Below are positions 60,339-64,000 of a stretch of DNA of 64,000 bases, piece by piece. The position numbers and the translations under genes were made by a program. The stretch lies in assembly GCF_036016195.1 (NCBI RefSeq), contig NZ_JAYWTM010000022.1, positions 62,001 to 126,000 on the forward strand. The letters are read 5' to 3'. Under the pieces are notes generated by a model, which ran no database searches, was not told the origin of the DNA, and worked only from the letters and a program-made list of their open reading frames with translations. Source of the stretch: Brenneria populi. GTDB taxonomy: Bacteria; Pseudomonadota; Gammaproteobacteria; Enterobacterales; Enterobacteriaceae. Numbering within the stretch: the first letter of the stretch is position 1; each line of letters opens with the position of its first letter.

Positions 60339-60959
60339 TTAACTCATCCAGCGGTCATTCTTTTTCCGGCGCGGGATAATGTGCGGCAGCACCAGGCCCA
60401 ACAGCAGCCCGGCGCCGGCCACGCCGCCGCCGTACAGGAACCATTGGAGAATAATGGTCCGCTGTTTATCGTCAAGCTGGACGTTCGCGGCGCTGACTTT
60501 CTTCTGAGCCACGATGAGCTGATTCTTCAATTCCTGATTTTCGTTATGTAACCCGTTAATAATCTCGTCGCTGGCGGAAACTTTCCGCTGCATTTCCGCC
60601 GTACGCTGGTTCCAGCTTTGATCGATGTTTTTCAGCTTGTCCGTCAGCTCGCTAACCTGATTTTCCAGTTCGGGCACGCGGGTTTTCAGACTCGGCGTTT
60701 CGCTCAGCTGATCGAGCGCGATCCAGCTGGTGCGGTTTTTATCATCAAGGATCTGCGCATAGCCCGCTTCCTGATTCGTCGCGAGAACCGTCACCGGCGT
60801 GCCGGCCTTCAGCGTGCCGACAATGCGGTATTGATTGCCCGGTCCGCTGTGGATATAGGTCAGCAGTTCATCGGAAATATAGCGTTTTTCCTCGGCATGC
60901 GCGGTCAAACTTAGCGTAAAGGTCATTAAGGTAAAAAAAATCAGGAATAATTTCTGCAT
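60339..60959 (-). CDS. ygiM: YgiM, SH3-domain membrane-anchored protein
   Basis: 206 residues (E. coli 206). A signal sequence (MQKLFLIFFTLMTFTLSLTAHAEE) is followed by a bacterial SH3 domain (RYISDELLTYIHSGPGNQYRIVGTL), a long coiled coil (about 95-165) and a C-terminal membrane helix (about 168-188) with a basic end RRKKNDRW. The function is not established; a role in the cell envelope is likely. Divergent from ygiF. Confidence 0.93.
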   Translation of the reverse strand: MQKLFLIFFTLMTFTLSLTAHAEEKRYISDELLTYIHSGPGNQYRIVGTLKAGTPVTVLATNQEAGYAQILDDKNRTSWIALDQLSETPSLKTRVPELENQVSELTDKLKNIDQSWNQRTAEMQRKVSASDEIINGLHNENQELKNQLIVAQKKVSAANVQLDDKQRTIILQWFLYGGGVAGAGLLLGLVLPHIIPRRKKNDRWMS

Positions 60960-61227
60960 AAGATCATCATGTTGCGTGAGTCATAGGATGATAGTAGAGG
61001 CTTAAGTCTGACGAGGCAATGATTAAACCTGAATGAGAACTTTCTCACTCTTGGTTCGCCGGCCGTTCTCCCGCGCGGTGCGAGACGTTTTTGTCGCGGC
61101 GCGGACGCCGTTTATTCTCATCGCCGCCCGTGAAGCGTCGTCGGCCGCCGCAAAGGTGGCAAGGTGAAGTAAAATGTTATTTACTGAGGTAAATTTCATG
61201 GAGTTGGAATCCGGCCTGGTAAATGTT

Positions 61228-62568
61228 ATGAGTGAAGAAATCGAACTGAAATTTATTGTTCATCGCGACGGCGTCGAGTCGCTGCGCAAACAGCTGTCCG
61301 ACTGGCGAAGCGAGTACAGTCGCGTCGAACATCTGCATGCCCGGAGGCTGACGAACACCTATTATGAGACGGCGGACCGCTTCCTGCGTAAACAGGGCAT
61401 CGGCCTGCGCATTCGCGGTGAGGACGAACGCTATGAAATGACGGTGAAAACCGCCGGTAGGGTGATCGGCGGACTGCATCAGCATCCTGAATACAATATC
61501 GCGTTGGAAAAAGCGGCGTTGGATCTTAGCCTGCTGCCGGCGGATATCTGGCCTGAAAACTGCGATCCCGGCGCGCTTCAGCGCGCTCTTAATCCGCTGT
61601 TTAGCACCGACTTTACCCGTGAAATGTGGGTAATCACTTACCACCAAAGCGTGATTGAGGTTGCGCTCGATCGCGGCGAGATTCGCGCAGGCGAACTCAG
61701 CGAACCCTTGTGCGAACTTGAGATGGAGCTGAAGCTGGGACAGACGGCGGATCTGTTCGAGCTGGCGGCGGAGATCGCCGAGTTCGGCGGTTTGCGTCAG
61801 GGAAGCCTCAGTAAAGCGGCCCGCGGCTATCATTTGGCGCAGGGCAATCCGCCCCGCGAATGCCGTCCGGCGGGCATCCTTATCCTGGAGCCCAAGGCCA
61901 CTATCGATCGCGCCATCGGCGCGGCGCTGGAATACGCGCTGAGCCATTGGCAGTATCATGAAGAGTTGTGGGTGCGCGGCAACGCCGAGGCCCGCGGCGC
62001 GCTGCCGCAGGCCGGCGCGCTGATGCGCGAAATGCTGGTGCTGGTCGGCGGCGTGATTCCCCGCAAGGTGACGACCCTGTTTCGCGCCGCGCTTGCCAGT
62101 CTGGAGGAAAAGGTTCAGGGGCCGGGAGAGGCGGAAACCCTCTGCTACAGCGTGGAGTATCTGCAAAGTAAGCTGGCGCTTACTTCATGGCTGGTGGAGG
62201 CCGGCTGGCGCAGCCATATGGATAATAAGGAGCGAATCAAGCTGCAGGGCTCTTACAAACGCTTTGCCGACATCATGCTGGGACGCAGTTGCGCCGAGCT
62301 GAAACACACGTTCAGCGGCCCCCTGAGCGAGACGCAATATGTACAGCAACTGCCCCGTTTGCGGCGCAATATTTGCGCCCTCCGGCTGCTGTCCGGCGCC
62401 TATCCGGCCGAACAGGTTGAGGCGTATATCGAGCGCTGGCGCGCCTTAATCCAGTCGATTGCGTCGCTGTCGGTCGAGCGCTCGCCGTCGCCGTATCTGG
62501 AAGCCTGCCGCAAACAGGCGCTGGCTCAACCGCCATTCTGGTTACACAGCGCCGGGAATATACACTGA
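61228..62568 (+). CDS. ygiF: Inorganic triphosphatase YgiF (CYTH-CHAD)
   Basis: 446 residues from this start (E. coli 433). The N-terminal CYTH domain (SEEIELKFIVH, RRLTNTYYETADRFLRKQ, LELEM-like CELEMELKL) hydrolyses inorganic triphosphate; the C-terminal CHAD domain is helical and rich in conserved histidines. MSEEIELKF matches the family start at 61228, but the ATG at 61198 has a better ribosome site (GAGG, 8 nt before); translation from there would add 10 residues. It precedes glnE by 145 nt, as in E. coli. Confidence 0.92.
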   Translation: MSEEIELKFIVHRDGVESLRKQLSDWRSEYSRVEHLHARRLTNTYYETADRFLRKQGIGLRIRGEDERYEMTVKTAGRVIGGLHQHPEYNIALEKAALDLSLLPADIWPENCDPGALQRALNPLFSTDFTREMWVITYHQSVIEVALDRGEIRAGELSEPLCELEMELKLGQTADLFELAAEIAEFGGLRQGSLSKAARGYHLAQGNPPRECRPAGILILEPKATIDRAIGAALEYALSHWQYHEELWVRGNAEARGALPQAGALMREMLVLVGGVIPRKVTTLFRAALASLEEKVQGPGEAETLCYSVEYLQSKLALTSWLVEAGWRSHMDNKERIKLQGSYKRFADIMLGRSCAELKHTFSGPLSETQYVQQLPRLRRNICALRLLSGAYPAEQVEAYIERWRALIQSIASLSVERSPSPYLEACRKQALAQPPFWLHSAGNIH

Positions 62569-62713
62569 AAATAATTCGCGCCGCAGGACAAAACGCCATC
62601 GTTTTGCCGCGTATCGTATTACACAATGCGCCAGCGGCTTGCAGTATGGACGGGTATCACCGTTAACCGCGTTTACCGCCATTGATGGCGGATAACGCCT
62701 CAAGGGAATCACC

Positions 62714-64000
62714 ATGCCGACACCTTCTTTGCCGCCTTTGCCTCCGCTATTGGCGGAGCAGTGCCAACGGGTTTTATTACGTCAGCAGGCCGCCGCCGAC
62801 CCGGCTTCGGCTGCGGAGAGCGAGCTCGCCGTTCTGGCGATGAGCGATTTCGTCAGCGACGCGCTGGCGCGTTACCCGGAGTGGCGGCAGGATATTCACC
62901 GCCTGCCGCCGCAGCCGGAAGAGTGGCGGCATTATCCCGAGTGGCTGAATCGGACGCTGAGCGCGATCGATGACGAAACGGCGCTGATGGCGGCGCTGCG
63001 GCTGTTTCGCCGTCATATGCTGGTCAGGATCGCCTGGTCGCAGACGTTGCGGACCAGCACCACCGAACAAACGCTGCGGCAGCTCAGCGAACTGGCCGAA
63101 ACGCTGATTATCGCGGCGCGCGACTGGCTGTATCAAGCCTGCTGCCGGGATTGGGGCGTGCCGGTCAATGCGCAGGGCGTTCCCCAGCCGCTGCTGATTC
63201 TGGGCATGGGAAAATTGGGCGGCGGCGAGCTGAATTTCTCCTCCGACATAGACCTGATTTTCGCCTATCCGGAGAGCGGCCAAACCCGCGGCGGACGGCG
63301 CGAGCTGGATAACGCGCAGTTTTTTACCCGCTTGGGGCAGCGGCTGATCAAGGCGCTGGATCAGCCCACGGTTGACGGATTCGTCTATCGAGTGGACATG
63401 CGGCTGCGTCCGTTTGGCGATAGCGGCCCGCTGGTGCTGAGCTTTGCCGCGATGGAGGACTATTACCAGGAGCAGGGAAGGGACTGGGAACGCTATGCGA
63501 TGGTGAAGGCCCGTCTGCTGGGCGGGGCGCAAGACGAATACAGTCAGGAACTGCGCAGCATGCTGCGGCCGTTTGTCTTTCGGCGCTATATCGATTTCAG
63601 CGTTATTCAGTCGCTGCGCAATATGAAGGGCATGATTGCCCGCGAAGTTCGCCGGCGGGATTTGCGCAACAATATCAAATTGGGCGCGGGCGGCATTCGT
63701 GAAATCGAGTTCATCACCCAGGTCTTTCAACTTATCCGCGGCGGGCGCGAGCCGGGGCTACAGCAAAGGGCGCTGCTGCCTACGCTGCATCATATCGGGG
63801 AGCTGGGGCTGTTGGCGCAGCCCCAGGTCATGGCGCTCAGCGCGGCATACCGTTTTCTGCGCCGCCTGGAAAATCTTCTCCAGGCGATTGCCGACGAACA
63901 AACCCAGACGCTGCCGGATGATGCGCTGAACCGGTCGCGGCTGGCGTGGGGCATGGAAGTTGACGGCTGGAGCGAGCTGGAACAGGCGCTGGCGCGGCAT
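62714..64000 (+). CDS. glnE: Glutamine synthetase adenylyltransferase, N-terminal part (partial)
   Basis: The frame is open from the ATG at 62714 to the window edge (429 codons); the full protein has about 950 residues. It switches glutamine synthetase activity by adenylylation and deadenylylation in response to PII. This half is the deadenylylase domain: GMGKLGGGELNFSSDIDLIFAYP carries the nucleotidyltransferase aspartates, and GIREIEFITQVFQLIRGG and VFRRYIDFSVIQSLRNMK follow. AAGGGAATCACC is upstream. It controls nitrogen assimilation, which is relevant for a genome with nitrogenase and amide-use genes. Confidence 0.95.
   Translation, partial: MPTPSLPPLPPLLAEQCQRVLLRQQAAADPASAAESELAVLAMSDFVSDALARYPEWRQDIHRLPPQPEEWRHYPEWLNRTLSAIDDETALMAALRLFRRHMLVRIAWSQTLRTSTTEQTLRQLSELAETLIIAARDWLYQACCRDWGVPVNAQGVPQPLLILGMGKLGGGELNFSSDIDLIFAYPESGQTRGGRRELDNAQFFTRLGQRLIKALDQPTVDGFVYRVDMRLRPFGDSGPLVLSFAAMEDYYQEQGRDWERYAMVKARLLGGAQDEYSQELRSMLRPFVFRRYIDFSVIQSLRNMKGMIAREVRRRDLRNNIKLGAGGIREIEFITQVFQLIRGGREPGLQQRALLPTLHHIGELGLLAQPQVMALSAAYRFLRRLENLLQAIADEQTQTLPDDALNRSRLAWGMEVDGWSELEQALARH

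Overview
The window is chromosomal DNA from a gamma-proteobacterium of the order Enterobacterales. Gene orders match two Escherichia coli regions: nsrR-rnr-rlmB-yjfL-yjfP-rpsF-priB-rpsR-rplI-ytfB-fklB-cpdB-cysQ-ytfK-ytfL-msrA-tamA-tamB-ytfP-ppa, and plsY-folB-uppP-cca-ygiM-ygiF-glnE. An Fe-only nitrogenase cluster, an indolepyruvate decarboxylase and amide and sulfonate scavenging genes suggest a plant-associated member, perhaps Pectobacteriaceae. That family-level placement is inference.

Layout. 1-4340: end of a GntP-type permease, glycerate kinase, a pyruvate kinase paralogue and a CdaR-type regulator, a glycerate/sugar-diacid module. 4465-7050: a chemoreceptor and a truncated glutamine-amidotransferase gene. 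7119-16416: an alternative nitrogenase island, anfHDGK, two small accessory genes, anfO, anfA and an AnfA/NifA-like protein that has lost its key ATPase and sigma-54-contact residues. Sigma-54 promoters lie in front of anfH and anfA; a palindromic activator-site candidate and a small transposon-like insertion lie in front of anfA. 16621-26452: conserved RNA-metabolism and ribosomal genes, interrupted by an AT-rich stretch with an alpha/beta hydrolase. 26474-38143: ipdC and a long leftward operon for short-chain amides: urea/amide-type ABC transporter, formamidase-like enzyme, AmiC sensor, AmiR antiterminator and a double-nitrilase protein with a dead second half. Its leader holds a promoter, two ANTAR-type hairpin candidates and an intrinsic terminator. 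38589-54751: cpdB, cysQ, ytfK, ytfL, msrA, tamAB, ytfP, an ssuD/ssuA pair and ppa. 55037-64000: a second chemoreceptor and the plsY-to-glnE block; glnE runs off the end.

A family of about 95-120 bp MITE-like repeats occurs four times (13513, 30213, 42671, 58864). Two copies have imperfect terminal inverted repeats and 10-11/11-bp flanking direct repeats; a third has an 18-bp flanking repeat. One copy sits in the anfA leader and one inside the amide operon. A second intergenic repeat family occurs three times (21071, 25593, 53799).

The main regulatory idea: AnfA drives anfHDGK from a sigma-54 promoter, and the degenerate activator encoded 3 nt downstream, with a NifA-like DNA-binding end, could compete for the same upstream sites. 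The amide operon appears autoregulated by AmiC/AmiR antitermination. No rRNA, tRNA or CRISPR array was seen. nifB, nifV and other cofactor-assembly genes are absent and would have to lie elsewhere.
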